Shown here in pieces: positions 9,677 through 18,343 of a stretch of DNA of 64,000 bases. Under the pieces are notes generated by a model. It did not search any database. It worked only from the letters and a program-made list of their open reading frames with translations, and was not told where the DNA came from. Every line of letters starts with the position of its first letter. Within the stretch, counting starts at the first letter, position 1. Both the position numbers and the translations under genes were made by a program. Source of the stretch: Bradyrhizobium sp. PSBB068 (lineage in GTDB: Bacteria; Pseudomonadota; Alphaproteobacteria; Rhizobiales; Xanthobacteraceae); NCBI GenBank assembly GCA_016839165.1, contig CP069300.1, positions 5,208,001 to 5,272,000 on the forward strand, read 5' to 3'.

Positions 9677-10006
9677 TCAATAGCAATGGAAATGGCCGTG
9701 GCGGTAATAGCCGCGGCAGCGATGGCCGCGGCGGTAGCCGCGATCCGGGATGCCGAACACGCCCTTGACCGCGCCCATGGCGCCACCGACGCCGGCGCCG
9801 ACGGCGCCGCCAACCACGCCGCCCACCGGACCGGCGACCCGGTTGCCCTCGTAGGCGCCCTCGTGGGCCCCGCGGACGATGCCCTGGGCATGGCCCGCAT
9901 GGGGGACAGCGGCCAGCGTCAAAGCGAGGCCAGCGGCTGCAAGCAGGAGCCGCGCGGAGAGGCCCGCTGGGTGGACGGCCGCGGTCTTAACTTTGCTGTT
10001 GTTCAT
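9677..10006 (-). CDS. Exported glycine-zipper-like protein of unknown function
   Basis: 109 aa. The N-terminus has a long signal-peptide-like segment (LLLAAAGLALTLAAVPHAGHAQ). The middle is a Gly/Val/Ala zipper (GPVGGVVGGAVGAGVGGAMG) of the kind seen in glycine-zipper membrane-associated proteins, and the tail is rich in His, Tyr, Arg and Cys (RCRGYYRHGHFHCY). Likely exported and membrane or envelope associated. The His/Cys tail could bind metal, but that is only a guess. Confidence 0.65.
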   Translation of the reverse strand: MNNSKVKTAAVHPAGLSARLLLAAAGLALTLAAVPHAGHAQGIVRGAHEGAYEGNRVAGPVGGVVGGAVGAGVGGAMGAVKGVFGIPDRGYRRGHRCRGYYRHGHFHCY

Positions 10007-10293
10007 CTGGGTTCCTTAAAGTGCGACGCGAATGCGTCGTCGGGGCGGGATTGTGAAACGCCCATGCGGCCAAATGGTTGCGTTCGGCGGTTCATCGGGG
10101 CTGTCGTCGCACCCTGCTCGCGAAAAAGTCAGCACGTCGTGACGGGCCCGCCCGGCTTCGGCCTTGTTTGCGCCGCGCGCGGGATTAACGATGCGCGAAG
10201 TCCGCGACTGGAACCAAGTTCGGATTCCGTGCATATTGGTTGCCGGGGACGGAGAGCCGCTGCTGCGACAGGCCTGGAGGCCAAGGTAATAAA

Positions 10294-11085
10294 ATGCGTT
10301 CGTTCCTCATTGCGTTTACGTCCGTAATGCTGGTCACCGCCGGCGCCGCGCAGGCCAAGGTCGATATCACCATTGACAAGGACAACCAGCAGATGACCGT
10401 CGCGGTCGATGGCGTCGCGCGCTATCACTGGCCGGTCTCAAGCGGCATACCCTCGCGCGAAACGCCGAACGGCACCTTCCGCGCCTTCCGGATGGAAGAG
10501 GATCACTACTCCAAGGAATTCGACGACGCGCCGATGCCGCACTCGATCTTCTTCACCAAGATCGGCCACGCGATTCACGGCACCGATTCAGTGAGCCGTC
10601 TCGGCACGCCGGCCTCGCACGGCTGCGTGCGGCTGTCGCGCGACAACGCCTCGACGCTCTACGCGCTGGTCCAGAAAGAAGGTGTGCTCAACACCACGGT
10701 GACGCTGACCGGCTCGTCCCAGGTCGCGCTGGCGCGCAATCCGCGCGGGCGCAACGGCACCGCGGTCGCCCGCCGCGCGCCGCAGCAAGACGAGCAGTAT
10801 GGCACTGCCGCCGCCGGCGACCCCGTCGTCCTGACCCCGCAGCCGCGCGAATATCCGGCGCAGGCTCGCGTCGACGACGGTTACATCTATCCGGCCGACG
10901 GCAGCTCGACCGCCCAGCGCTACCCGGCGCCGCCGTCGGCGCGCCGTGCCTACGGCGCGCAGGCCTATGGCCAGCAGCAATACTACGGCAACCAGGGCTA
11001 CGCGCCGGCGCCACAGGTCTACTATCAGCCGCGGCCGAACTATCCGCGGCAGCGCGATTTCTACGGCAACAGCTATCAGGACTGA
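10294..11085 (+). CDS. L,D-transpeptidase (YkuD domain)
   Basis: 263 aa with a signal peptide (MRSFLIAFTSVMLVTAGAAQA). The YkuD domain covers about residues 22-145 with the catalytic motif HGTDSVSRLGTPASHGCVRL, nucleophile Cys about 111. Such enzymes make 3-3 cross-links in peptidoglycan or attach proteins to it, in the periplasm. The C-terminal ~110 residues are low-complexity Pro/Tyr/Gln/Ala (for example YGAQAYGQQQYYGNQGY), an extension I associate with rhizobial members. It stands alone with its own upstream region; ATG 10294 directly precedes the signal peptide. Confidence 0.9.
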   Translation: MRSFLIAFTSVMLVTAGAAQAKVDITIDKDNQQMTVAVDGVARYHWPVSSGIPSRETPNGTFRAFRMEEDHYSKEFDDAPMPHSIFFTKIGHAIHGTDSVSRLGTPASHGCVRLSRDNASTLYALVQKEGVLNTTVTLTGSSQVALARNPRGRNGTAVARRAPQQDEQYGTAAAGDPVVLTPQPREYPAQARVDDGYIYPADGSSTAQRYPAPPSARRAYGAQAYGQQQYYGNQGYAPAPQVYYQPRPNYPRQRDFYGNSYQD

Positions 11086-11345
11086 GACCGGCCCCTGATC
11101 CGTCGGTGGCGCCGTCACCCTGCGCCGTCGGTTCCCGAGGCCCCCTCACCCGCTTGTGAAGGCCTGGAAAGGCCCGTGCGGCCGTGCCCCGTGGCCCGTC
11201 GTCGCGCCGTCATCTGATTGTAAGATTAGCCCGATATTCGGCGGCAATCGTCGCCCGCCTGGCCTCGGAAGGCCGATTCACGCGGAATGCCCGCTGAAAT
11301 CAGAGCGAGAGGCGCGCGTCACGAAGGCAGTATCAGAGGTCGGAA

Positions 11346-12191
11346 ATGAAACGGGGCTTCGTTGTCCTTTGCCTGTGCATCGTGGCGATGGCCGGCTATT
11401 TCACGACGGACAGATGGGCGATCCGTCACGCGACGCTGACGTTCCACGACGTGCTGCGCGACGACCGCAACGTCACGGTCGAAGTCGCGGTCCGTCGCGA
11501 CCGGCAGATGCAGGCCATGGCCGAGATGATCGAGCTGCCGGTCGCGATCCTCAGCCACGGCAACACCGTCAAGAACACCGAGTACTCGTTCCTCACCAAC
11601 GTGTTCGCCTCGCGCGGCTACCTCGTGGTCAGCATTCAGCACGACCTCGACTCCGACGCCCCGATGGTGACCAAGGTCGGCGAGGAATATGTCGGCCGTC
11701 GCATGCAATATAATCGCGGCGTCTTCAACATCATGTATGCGATCGACGAGCTGAAGAAGCTGTATCCGAACGCAAACTATCGCGCGCTGACGCTGATCGG
11801 TCACTCGAACGGCGGCGACATCTCGATGTTCTTCGCCAAGCAGCATCCCGACCTGGTCAAGAAGGTCGTGACGCTGGACAATCTGCGCGTTCCCTTCATC
11901 ACCGACAGCAAGATCAAGATCCTGTCGTTCCGTTCCAGGGATCCGGTGTTCAAGGCCGATCCGGGCGTCGTACCTGACGACGAGACCTGCGCCAGGCTCG
12001 GCATCAAGGTGGTCCGGACCCAATTCCACCACAACGACCTCAGCGACCGCGGCCCCGACAGCGCAAAGTCGTCGATCCAGGCCGGCGTCGAGCAATTCCT
12101 CGACGAGGATGCCGGCGAGACCACGCCGACGATGCCGCTGCTCGCCGCTTCGACGCCCGCCTCCGCGGCGACGGCACCGGAAAGAAAATAG
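11346..12191 (+). CDS. Exported or membrane-anchored alpha/beta hydrolase
   Basis: 281 aa. An N-terminal hydrophobic segment (FVVLCLCIVAMAGYF) acts as a signal or anchor. The core has the alpha/beta-hydrolase elbow LIGHSNGGD with nucleophile Ser about 154, an oxyanion-type SHGNTVKNTEYS segment near 75, and a late His (FHHNDLSDRG) that could complete the triad. The C-terminal ~25 residues are Thr/Ala/Pro-rich and probably disordered. It resembles small secreted esterase/lipase-like proteins; the substrate is unknown and no neighbour helps. Confidence 0.7.
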   Translation: MKRGFVVLCLCIVAMAGYFTTDRWAIRHATLTFHDVLRDDRNVTVEVAVRRDRQMQAMAEMIELPVAILSHGNTVKNTEYSFLTNVFASRGYLVVSIQHDLDSDAPMVTKVGEEYVGRRMQYNRGVFNIMYAIDELKKLYPNANYRALTLIGHSNGGDISMFFAKQHPDLVKKVVTLDNLRVPFITDSKIKILSFRSRDPVFKADPGVVPDDETCARLGIKVVRTQFHHNDLSDRGPDSAKSSIQAGVEQFLDEDAGETTPTMPLLAASTPASAATAPERK

Positions 12192-12239
12192 CGATCGCGC
12201 TGACGTCGACGTGCGCTCGCCGGTGATGCCGGGCAACGC

Positions 12240-12665
12240 CTACGCACGCGCGCTGCGTTGCGCCCTGGCAACGAGCCAGATCGCCGAAAGCAGGAAATAG
12301 AACGCCCCGAAGCCCGCATAGGGAGCGACGTCGAGAATCGTCGGCGCTACGGTGCCGATCGATCGGCTGATCATGTAGCCGCCGGCAAGCGCCGACTGCG
12401 CGCCGCTCAGGATCATCGCCCATTGCGCGCCAACCTGACGCCAGCGCCTGACGCCGGTGGCGAGTTGCAGCACACCCGCGAGGATCGCCCAAACCCCGAA
12501 CACCGCCAGAACGGCATAGGTGTCGCGGCCGATCGCCGCAATCACGGCGAGCGCCGTGATTGCACTGACCGCGACATTCAACGCTTGAGATGGGTTGGCG
12601 ATCAACCCGCCGTTGACCCGCGCATCAGCCAGATTGGCGGTTGCGTCCCATGCCGGGTAGATCAC
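12240..12665 (-). CDS. DUF308-like multi-pass membrane protein, start uncertain
   Basis: At least 141 aa with four or more hydrophobic segments (ALNVAVSAITALAVIAA, YAVLAVFGVWAILAGVLQLA, WAMILSGAQSALAGGY, YAGFGAFYFLLSAIWLVA). It resembles small DUF308/HdeD-like or SPW-type inner-membrane proteins of unknown role. GTG 12663-12665 is the only ordinary start in frame, but the frame stays open and protein-like (AIFSIAWVAAAVLF...) for another 36 codons to a stop at 12774-12776, suggesting that the real N-terminal helix is upstream and its start codon has been lost or is unusual. Gene damage is possible. Confidence 0.55.
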   Translation of the reverse strand: MIYPAWDATANLADARVNGGLIANPSQALNVAVSAITALAVIAAIGRDTYAVLAVFGVWAILAGVLQLATGVRRWRQVGAQWAMILSGAQSALAGGYMISRSIGTVAPTILDVAPYAGFGAFYFLLSAIWLVARAQRSARA

Positions 12666-12790
12666 GAGCAGGAACGCGGCGATGCCGGCGTGCCGGCTGA
12701 ACAGAACCGCGGCGGCAACCCAGGCGATCGAGAAGATCGCGCGCCCAAAGCGCGATGACGATTCGACCCAATCTCATCGCGCTTTAGCGC

Positions 12791-15055
12791 CTACTGCTCG
12801 CCGTCGCGCAGGCGCCGGTAGACTGCGCCCAGCACGTTCGAATAGTCGTCGGTCCAGACCCGCTGCTTCTCGTTGGCATCGGTCTCGGTCCAGACATCTG
12901 ACGAGGCGAGCCTGCCGACGTCCGCTTCATCGCGCGCCGAGACCACGACCGAGGTCGAGAAGATGTACTCGTTGTCGCGGCCGGAATCCTCGCTGTAGAC
13001 CCAGCTCTTCATGTCGTTGGCATCGGCGATGCCGACCACGACACTGGCCAATTCGAGATGGCGGTTCGAGACGTGCATCACGACCGCGCCCTGCGGCGCC
13101 AGCTTCTCCTTGTAGATCGCCATCGCCTCTTCTGTCGCGAGATGGATCGGGATCGCGTCCGACGAATAGGCGTCGACGATGATGAGATCGTAGACGCCGT
13201 CCGGCTCCTTGGCGAAGGTCAGCCGCGCGTCGCCGATCACCGGCTTCAGGTTCGGCTCGCAATTCTGGATGTAGGTGAAGTATTTCGGGTCGCGCGCGGT
13301 ATCGACCATCGACTGGTCGATCTCGAAGAATTTCCAGTCCTCGCCCGGCTGCGAGGCGCAGGTCAGCGTGCCCGAGCCGAGCCCGATTACCGCGACTTTC
13401 AGCGGCGCACCCTTGCGCTCGCGGATCGCCGTGATCGCCCGCCCGATGCCGCCGTCCTTGTGGTAGTAGCTGATCGGTTCGGGCCGCCCGGTCACCGGCG
13501 TGCCGTCGTCGTTCTTGAACTTCTCGGCGCCGTGGATCGTGGTGCCGTGCATCAGCACGTGATACTGCCCGTTCGGCGTCACCACGATCTTGTGCACGCC
13601 GAAGAAGCTGCGCACGGTCTCGACGCGGCCGTCGTCGGACGGATAGGCGCGCAGCACCACCAGCGCGACCACGACGGTTGCGAATATCTTCCGGCGATTT
13701 GCGTTCAGCGCAAGCGCGAGCAGCGCCGAGAGCACGCCGACCGCGCCGATCACCCACACCCGGTGGTCGTCGAACCAGTTGAAGATGTCGCCGGCCGAAT
13801 AGCTCGGCGCGATCAGCGCGACCGCCAGCACCGCGAGGAACGGCCAGTACCAGGCGCTCCAGCGCGGCAGCCGCTCCGCGCCCCCGGGCGGACGGCACAG
13901 CGCCGCCAGCGCCAGCAGGATCGGATATTCAGCGATCCATGAGAAGGTGAACGGCGCGATCAGCCCCGCGAACAGGCCGCCGACCATGCCGCCGAACGAC
14001 AGCGCGACGTAGAAGCCGGTGAGGTATTTCGCGGCGGGACGGGTGCGCGCGAGCTCGCCATGACAGGCCATCGCGATGATGAAGAAGCAGAGCTGATGGC
14101 CGCCGAGCGTCAGCAGCAGATTCTGCTCGCCACCGACCGCGAGCAGGATCACGACGCCGGCGATCGCCAGCGGCTGTGCCAACAGCATCCATTTGTGCGG
14201 CAGCAGCGGCCGCGACTGGAACACCAGCACCCAGGTCAAAAGATATAACGACAGCGGCAACACCCAGAGCAATGGCGCCGCCGCGACGTCGGTCGAGATA
14301 TGCGCCGTCACTGCGATCAGGAGGCCCGATGGCACCGCGGCAAGGAAGATCCAGCGCGCCCGCAGGCCCCAGGACGGTGCCGGCGCATCGGCGTCATCAA
14401 CCTGCATGTTGAGCACGCCTGCATTGGCCGGCGACCGCAACAACAGCACGCCGCAACCTGCGATCAAAAGAATCAGCAGGCCATAGCCGCCGGTCCAGAT
14501 CAGGTTCTGGGTGCGCAACGTGAACATCGGCTCGAGCAGCACCGGATAGGACAACAGCGCCAGGAAGCTGCCGATGTTCGAGGACGCATAGAGGAAGTAC
14601 GGGTCGGGCCCGCTGGGGTGGCCGGTGCGCACGAACCAGGCCTGCAGCAGTGGATTGTTGGCGGCAAGCGCGAAGAACGGCAGGCCGATCGAGACCGCGA
14701 ACAGGCCGAGCAGCCACACCGCATAGCCCGAGGTCGGCGGCTCGCCCCAGCCGCTCCTGATCGAGAGCGGCAAGGTCAGCAGCGCGACGACGAGCAGCAC
14801 CAGATGCACCGCGATCGGCACGACACGGCGCTTCAGCTTCATCAACAGATGCGCATAGGCGTAGCCTGCGAGCAGCAGCGACTGGAAGAACACCATCGCC
14901 ACCGACCACACCGCCGGCGAGCCGCCGAGCCGCGGCAGCACCATCTTGGTGAACAGCGGCTGCACCGAGAACAGCAATAGCGCGCTGACGAAGATCGCGG
15001 CGGTGTAGACAACCAGCACCAGCCGGTTTCGCGAGGCGGACGGCTCAGACGTCAT
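12791..15055 (-). CDS. Membrane-bound fused MFS-like / spermidine-synthase-like protein
   Basis: About 754 aa. The N-terminal ~470 residues carry about 12 hydrophobic helices beginning VLVVYTAAIFVSALLLFSVQ. The C-terminal ~250 residues are a Rossmann methyltransferase-like spermidine synthase domain: VAVIGLGSGTLTC (nucleotide-binding loop), KFFEIDQSMVDTA, and LIIVDAYSSDAIPIHLATEE, where Asp would sit at the aminopropyl-transfer site. Such fusions are widespread, but whether they make polyamines is unproven. ATG 15053-15055 (MTSEPSASRN) is preferred; the frame extends to 15133 with low-complexity sequence. Divergent from the CrtI-like gene at 15297. Confidence 0.85.
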   Translation of the reverse strand: MTSEPSASRNRLVLVVYTAAIFVSALLLFSVQPLFTKMVLPRLGGSPAVWSVAMVFFQSLLLAGYAYAHLLMKLKRRVVPIAVHLVLLVVALLTLPLSIRSGWGEPPTSGYAVWLLGLFAVSIGLPFFALAANNPLLQAWFVRTGHPSGPDPYFLYASSNIGSFLALLSYPVLLEPMFTLRTQNLIWTGGYGLLILLIAGCGVLLLRSPANAGVLNMQVDDADAPAPSWGLRARWIFLAAVPSGLLIAVTAHISTDVAAAPLLWVLPLSLYLLTWVLVFQSRPLLPHKWMLLAQPLAIAGVVILLAVGGEQNLLLTLGGHQLCFFIIAMACHGELARTRPAAKYLTGFYVALSFGGMVGGLFAGLIAPFTFSWIAEYPILLALAALCRPPGGAERLPRWSAWYWPFLAVLAVALIAPSYSAGDIFNWFDDHRVWVIGAVGVLSALLALALNANRRKIFATVVVALVVLRAYPSDDGRVETVRSFFGVHKIVVTPNGQYHVLMHGTTIHGAEKFKNDDGTPVTGRPEPISYYHKDGGIGRAITAIRERKGAPLKVAVIGLGSGTLTCASQPGEDWKFFEIDQSMVDTARDPKYFTYIQNCEPNLKPVIGDARLTFAKEPDGVYDLIIVDAYSSDAIPIHLATEEAMAIYKEKLAPQGAVVMHVSNRHLELASVVVGIADANDMKSWVYSEDSGRDNEYIFSTSVVVSARDEADVGRLASSDVWTETDANEKQRVWTDDYSNVLGAVYRRLRDGEQ

Positions 15056-15296
15056 GAAGGCTCCGGCATGGACCCGGCGGGCGCCGGAGGCGGACGGCCC
15101 GGCGCCACCGCACCGGGGATTTGAATTGAGCATAAGGCAGTATCACGGACAAGAAACCGCGGTCACGTGGACTTGACGACGCGGCGCTGCAGCGCCACAG
15201 CACATTGGATCTTTCGGGTTTGAGGGCGCTATCGTTTCGATAATCCGGTTTCCGCTTTTGCGGATCATGCTCTAATCACTGCTTGTTGAAGCGGAC

Positions 15297-16898
15297 ATGA
15301 ACAAAACAGACGTCGTCATCATCGGTGCGGGGCATAACGGCCTCACCTGCGCGGCCTATCTCGCGATGGCAGGGCTGCGGGTGAAGGTCGTCGAGCGCCG
15401 CAAGGTGGTCGGCGGCGCCGCCGTCACCGAAGAGTTTTGCCCGGGCTTCCGCAATTCGGTCGCCGCCTACACGGTGAGCCTGCTCAACCCGCAAATCATT
15501 TCCGACCTGAAACTTGCCGATCACGGTTTGCGGATCGTCGAGCGCCGCGCGCAGAACTTCCTCCCCGCGCCCGACGGCAGCCATCTGCTGACCGGCGAAG
15601 GCCGCACCCAGCAGTCGGTCGCGAAACTGAGTCCGCACGATGCCGCCGCCATCGGCGCGTTCTCGGGGGAACTCGAAGCCATCGCCGACGTGCTGCGGCA
15701 GTTCGTGCTGCGCGCGCCGCCGAACCTCGTCGAGGGCTTTGGCATCGGCGCAATCAGCGAAGTCTTCAACGCGCTCGGCACCGCCAACATCCTGCGGCGG
15801 CTGTCGCTGGAGCAGCAGCGCAATCTGCTCGACCTGTTCACGCGCTCGGCCGGCGAGATGCTCGACGAGCGTTTCGATAACGACCTCGTCAAGGCGCTGT
15901 TCGGCTTCGATGCCATTGTCGGCAACTATGCGAGCCCCTACGCCGCCGGCTCGGCCTATGTGATGCTGCATCATGCGTTCGGCGAGGTGAACGGCAAGAA
16001 GGGGGTCTGGGGCCACGCGATCGGCGGCATGGGCGCGATCACCCAGGCGATGGCACGTGCCGCGCGCAGCCACGGCGTCGAGATCGAAACCGATGCCCCC
16101 GTCCGCGAGGTGATCGTCGAAAATGATCGCGCCACGGGCGTTATCCTCGACAGCGGCGAGACGGTTCGCGCCAAATATGTCGTCTCCAACGTCAACCCGA
16201 AACTGCTCTACACGCGCCTGGTGCCGGAGGGCGCATTGGCGGGCGAATTCCGCACCCGCATCTCGCGATGGCAGAACGGGTCCGGCACGTTCAGGATGAA
16301 CGTGGCGCTGAGCGCCCTGCCCTCGTTCACCGCGCTCCCAGGCCCCGGCGATCACCTCACCGCGGGGATCATCATCGCGCCCAGCCTCGGCTACATGGAT
16401 CGCGCCTGGCGCGATGCGCGCGAATTCGGCTGGAGCCGCGCGCCGGTCGTCGAGCTGCTGATCCCATCGACGCTCGACGACAGCCTGAGCCCGCCGGGCC
16501 AGCATGTCGCGAGCCTGTTCTGCCAGCACGTCGCGCCGCAACTGCCCGGCGGCAAATCATGGGACGACCATCGAGACGAGGCCGCCGATCTGATGATCGC
16601 AACCGTCGACCGCTACGCGCCCGGCTTCGCGGGCTCCGTGATCGGCCGCCAGATCCTGTCGCCGCTCGATCTCGAACGGCAGTTCGGCCTTCTCGGCGGC
16701 GACATCTTTCACGGCGCGCTGACGCTGAACCAGTTGTTCTCGGCGCGGCCCATGCTCGGCCATGCCGACTACCGCGGGCCGCTCCGCGGCCTCTACCATT
16801 GCGGTTCCGGCGCCCATCCGGGCGGCGGGGTCACCGGCGCGCCCGGCCACAACGCCGCGCGGGCCATCCTGGCCGACCATCGCGCGCTGTTCGCCTGA
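15297..16898 (+). CDS. CrtI/phytoene-desaturase-like FAD-dependent oxidoreductase
   Basis: 533 aa. The N-terminus has the dinucleotide fold VVIIGAGHNGLTCAAYLAMA with ERRKVVGGAAVTEE following, and the C-terminus has the matching FAD motif LYHCGSGAHPGGGVTGAPGH. Family enzymes desaturate or isomerise carotenoids or retinoids. This subgroup (NAD(P)/FAD-dependent, related to animal PYROXD2) is common in bacteria without carotenoid pathways, and no other carotenoid gene is in the window, so the substrate is unknown. Probably cytoplasmic or membrane-associated. Confidence 0.82.
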   Translation: MNKTDVVIIGAGHNGLTCAAYLAMAGLRVKVVERRKVVGGAAVTEEFCPGFRNSVAAYTVSLLNPQIISDLKLADHGLRIVERRAQNFLPAPDGSHLLTGEGRTQQSVAKLSPHDAAAIGAFSGELEAIADVLRQFVLRAPPNLVEGFGIGAISEVFNALGTANILRRLSLEQQRNLLDLFTRSAGEMLDERFDNDLVKALFGFDAIVGNYASPYAAGSAYVMLHHAFGEVNGKKGVWGHAIGGMGAITQAMARAARSHGVEIETDAPVREVIVENDRATGVILDSGETVRAKYVVSNVNPKLLYTRLVPEGALAGEFRTRISRWQNGSGTFRMNVALSALPSFTALPGPGDHLTAGIIIAPSLGYMDRAWRDAREFGWSRAPVVELLIPSTLDDSLSPPGQHVASLFCQHVAPQLPGGKSWDDHRDEAADLMIATVDRYAPGFAGSVIGRQILSPLDLERQFGLLGGDIFHGALTLNQLFSARPMLGHADYRGPLRGLYHCGSGAHPGGGVTGAPGHNAARAILADHRALFA

Positions 16899-16918
16899 CG
16901 CGGACCGCGCCGTCAGAC

Positions 16919-17087
16919 TGTGGACATATCTGTCGAGAAGCTGTGGATCGACCGTGGTCAGATCTGGTGTCCCATGGCGGCAAAGCCGGTGGACATCCCG
17001 GTGGACAGCCTGTGGAACAGAGGCCGATAACCGCGGGACGACGCGCTTGATGACTTGTCGATAAGCTGCGCAAAACCCGGTGGACAA
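16919..17087. repeat. Cluster of degenerate DnaA-box-like motifs
   Basis: Seven 9-mers related to TGTGGATAA (reverse of the DnaA box TTATCCACA) lie in 170 bases, all in one orientation: TGTGGACAT 16919, TGTGGATCG 16942, GGTGGACAT 16988, GGTGGACAG 17000, TGTGGAACA 17011, TGTCGATAA 17056 and GGTGGACAA 17079. None is a perfect box. They fill the gap between the CrtI-like gene and the Flp pilin terminator. They could be weak DnaA sites, a decayed repeat, or chance. Confidence 0.35.
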
Positions 17088-17093
17088 CCTGTT

Positions 17094-17125
17094 AAAGAAA
17101 AACACCGGGCGTCACTGCCCGGTGC
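17094..17125 (-). terminator. Rho-independent terminator of the Flp pilin gene
   Basis: On the minus strand CACCGGGC (17124-17117), a 6-nt loop and GCCCGGTG (17110-17103) form an 8-bp GC stem followed by TTTTTCTTT. It lies 25 bases after the pilin stop codon. Confidence 0.8.
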
Positions 17126-17149
17126 TTGCTTGAGAACGCCGCCTGCGAA

Positions 17150-17314
17150 TTACTCGAGCGAACCTGCGATCGTGCTGGACGTTCCGCTCAAATTCGTGCC
17201 GATGCCATTCACCGCAGCGATGATGGCGAGGGCGATGCCGGTCGCGATCAGCCCGTATTCGATGGCGGTTGCGCCGGAGTCGTCGTCCAAATGCCTAACA
17301 AGAATAGCCCTCAT
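17150..17314 (-). CDS. Flp/Fap-type IVb pilin
   Basis: 54 aa, starting MRAILVRHLDDDSGATAIEY. It carries the Flp pilin hallmark: a short charged leader, Gly-Ala-Thr-Ala-Ile-Glu-Tyr processing site, then the hydrophobic stalk GLIATGIALAIIAAVNGIG and a small polar tail. TadV/CpaA-type prepilin peptidase would cut before the hydrophobic part. Such pilins build Tad adhesive pili at the cell surface. No tad/cpa assembly genes are in the window, so this is an orphan pilin copy that depends on a locus elsewhere. A strong terminator follows it. The Glu and Tyr of the motif are intact, so it is not obviously decayed. Confidence 0.85.
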   Translation of the reverse strand: MRAILVRHLDDDSGATAIEYGLIATGIALAIIAAVNGIGTNLSGTSSTIAGSLE

Positions 17315-17458
17315 TGCAGCCCTGCGCTTGGTTGTGATGCCCTGGGACGAGGGATACTGCGGTACCTAAGGTTGTTTGAATCGGGACCCTATCAGTTCTC
17401 GCGAAACTCGATTGAAATCCGGTTGAACTTTTAGCAAAAATCGCGCTAACGGCCTGCA

Positions 17459-18343
17459 ATGACCCCATCCACACACCGCGCCAGCGTCACCCTGTCAGAC
17501 GAGACGACCGCAAAGCGCGTCGTCGATGCGCTTTCCGAGCTCTTCTTCGAGGATCAGGCGGCATTTGCGGCCTTCGAGCGGCCGGATGGCCGCTGGGACG
17601 TCACGGTCCATTTTGCTGAACCGCCCGACCAGGCCTTGCTGCGCGAGTTGGTCGGCCAGGTCGTGCGGCCGGACATCGCATCGACTTTGGTCTTTGACAC
17701 CATCGAGGCAAAGGACTGGGTCAAGGCCAGCTTGGAGGACCTGGTCCCGGTCGCGGCCGGCCGTTTTGTCGTCCACGGTCAGCATGACCGGCACAGGATC
17801 CCCCCCAACAAGCTCGGGATCGAGATCGAGGCGGCGCTGGCCTTCGGCACCGGTCATCACGGCACCACGCGCGGCTGCCTGCTGCTGCTCGACCACGTGC
17901 TGAAGGCCTATCAGCCGCGCCGGGTGCTCGATCTCGGCACCGGCACCGGCGTGCTCGGGATTGCCGCCGCCAAGGCGCTGCACGGCAAGGTGCTGGCGAG
18001 CGACATCGACCCGCCGTCGGTCAAGGTCGCCGAGGAGAACGCCTGGCTGAACGGCGCAGGGCATCTGGTGGACGTGATCCGTGCCACCGGCTTTGCCGCA
18101 CCGCGCTTTGCCGCGGACGGGCCGTTCGATCTGGTGCTCGCCAACATCCTCGCCAACCCGCTGCGCCAGCTGGCGGGACCGATGGCGCAGCACCTCGCGT
18201 CGTCGGCGCAGGTCATTCTATCGGGCCTGCTGACCCACCAGGCGCCGGCGGTGATCGCCGCCTACCGCGCCCGCGGGCTGGTGCCGCTGCGGCATCTGAA
18301 GATCGAGGGCTGGAGCAGCCTGCTGTTACGCAGGGTCAAATGA
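17459..18343 (+). CDS. prmA: Ribosomal protein L11 methyltransferase
   Basis: 294 aa. The first ~115 residues are the variable L11-binding domain. The C-terminal SAM-dependent domain contains FGTGHHGTTRGCLLLLD (near 140-156), RVLDLGTGTGVLGIAAAKAL (near 159-178), the ASDIDPPSVKVAEENA acidic loop and the LANILANPLRQL catalytic segment where other methyltransferases have NPPY. PrmA trimethylates ribosomal protein L11. The stop overlaps the ATG of the next gene (ATGA at 18340-18343), implying coupled translation. Confidence 0.92.
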   Translation: MTPSTHRASVTLSDETTAKRVVDALSELFFEDQAAFAAFERPDGRWDVTVHFAEPPDQALLRELVGQVVRPDIASTLVFDTIEAKDWVKASLEDLVPVAAGRFVVHGQHDRHRIPPNKLGIEIEAALAFGTGHHGTTRGCLLLLDHVLKAYQPRRVLDLGTGTGVLGIAAAKALHGKVLASDIDPPSVKVAEENAWLNGAGHLVDVIRATGFAAPRFAADGPFDLVLANILANPLRQLAGPMAQHLASSAQVILSGLLTHQAPAVIAAYRARGLVPLRHLKIEGWSSLLLRRVK

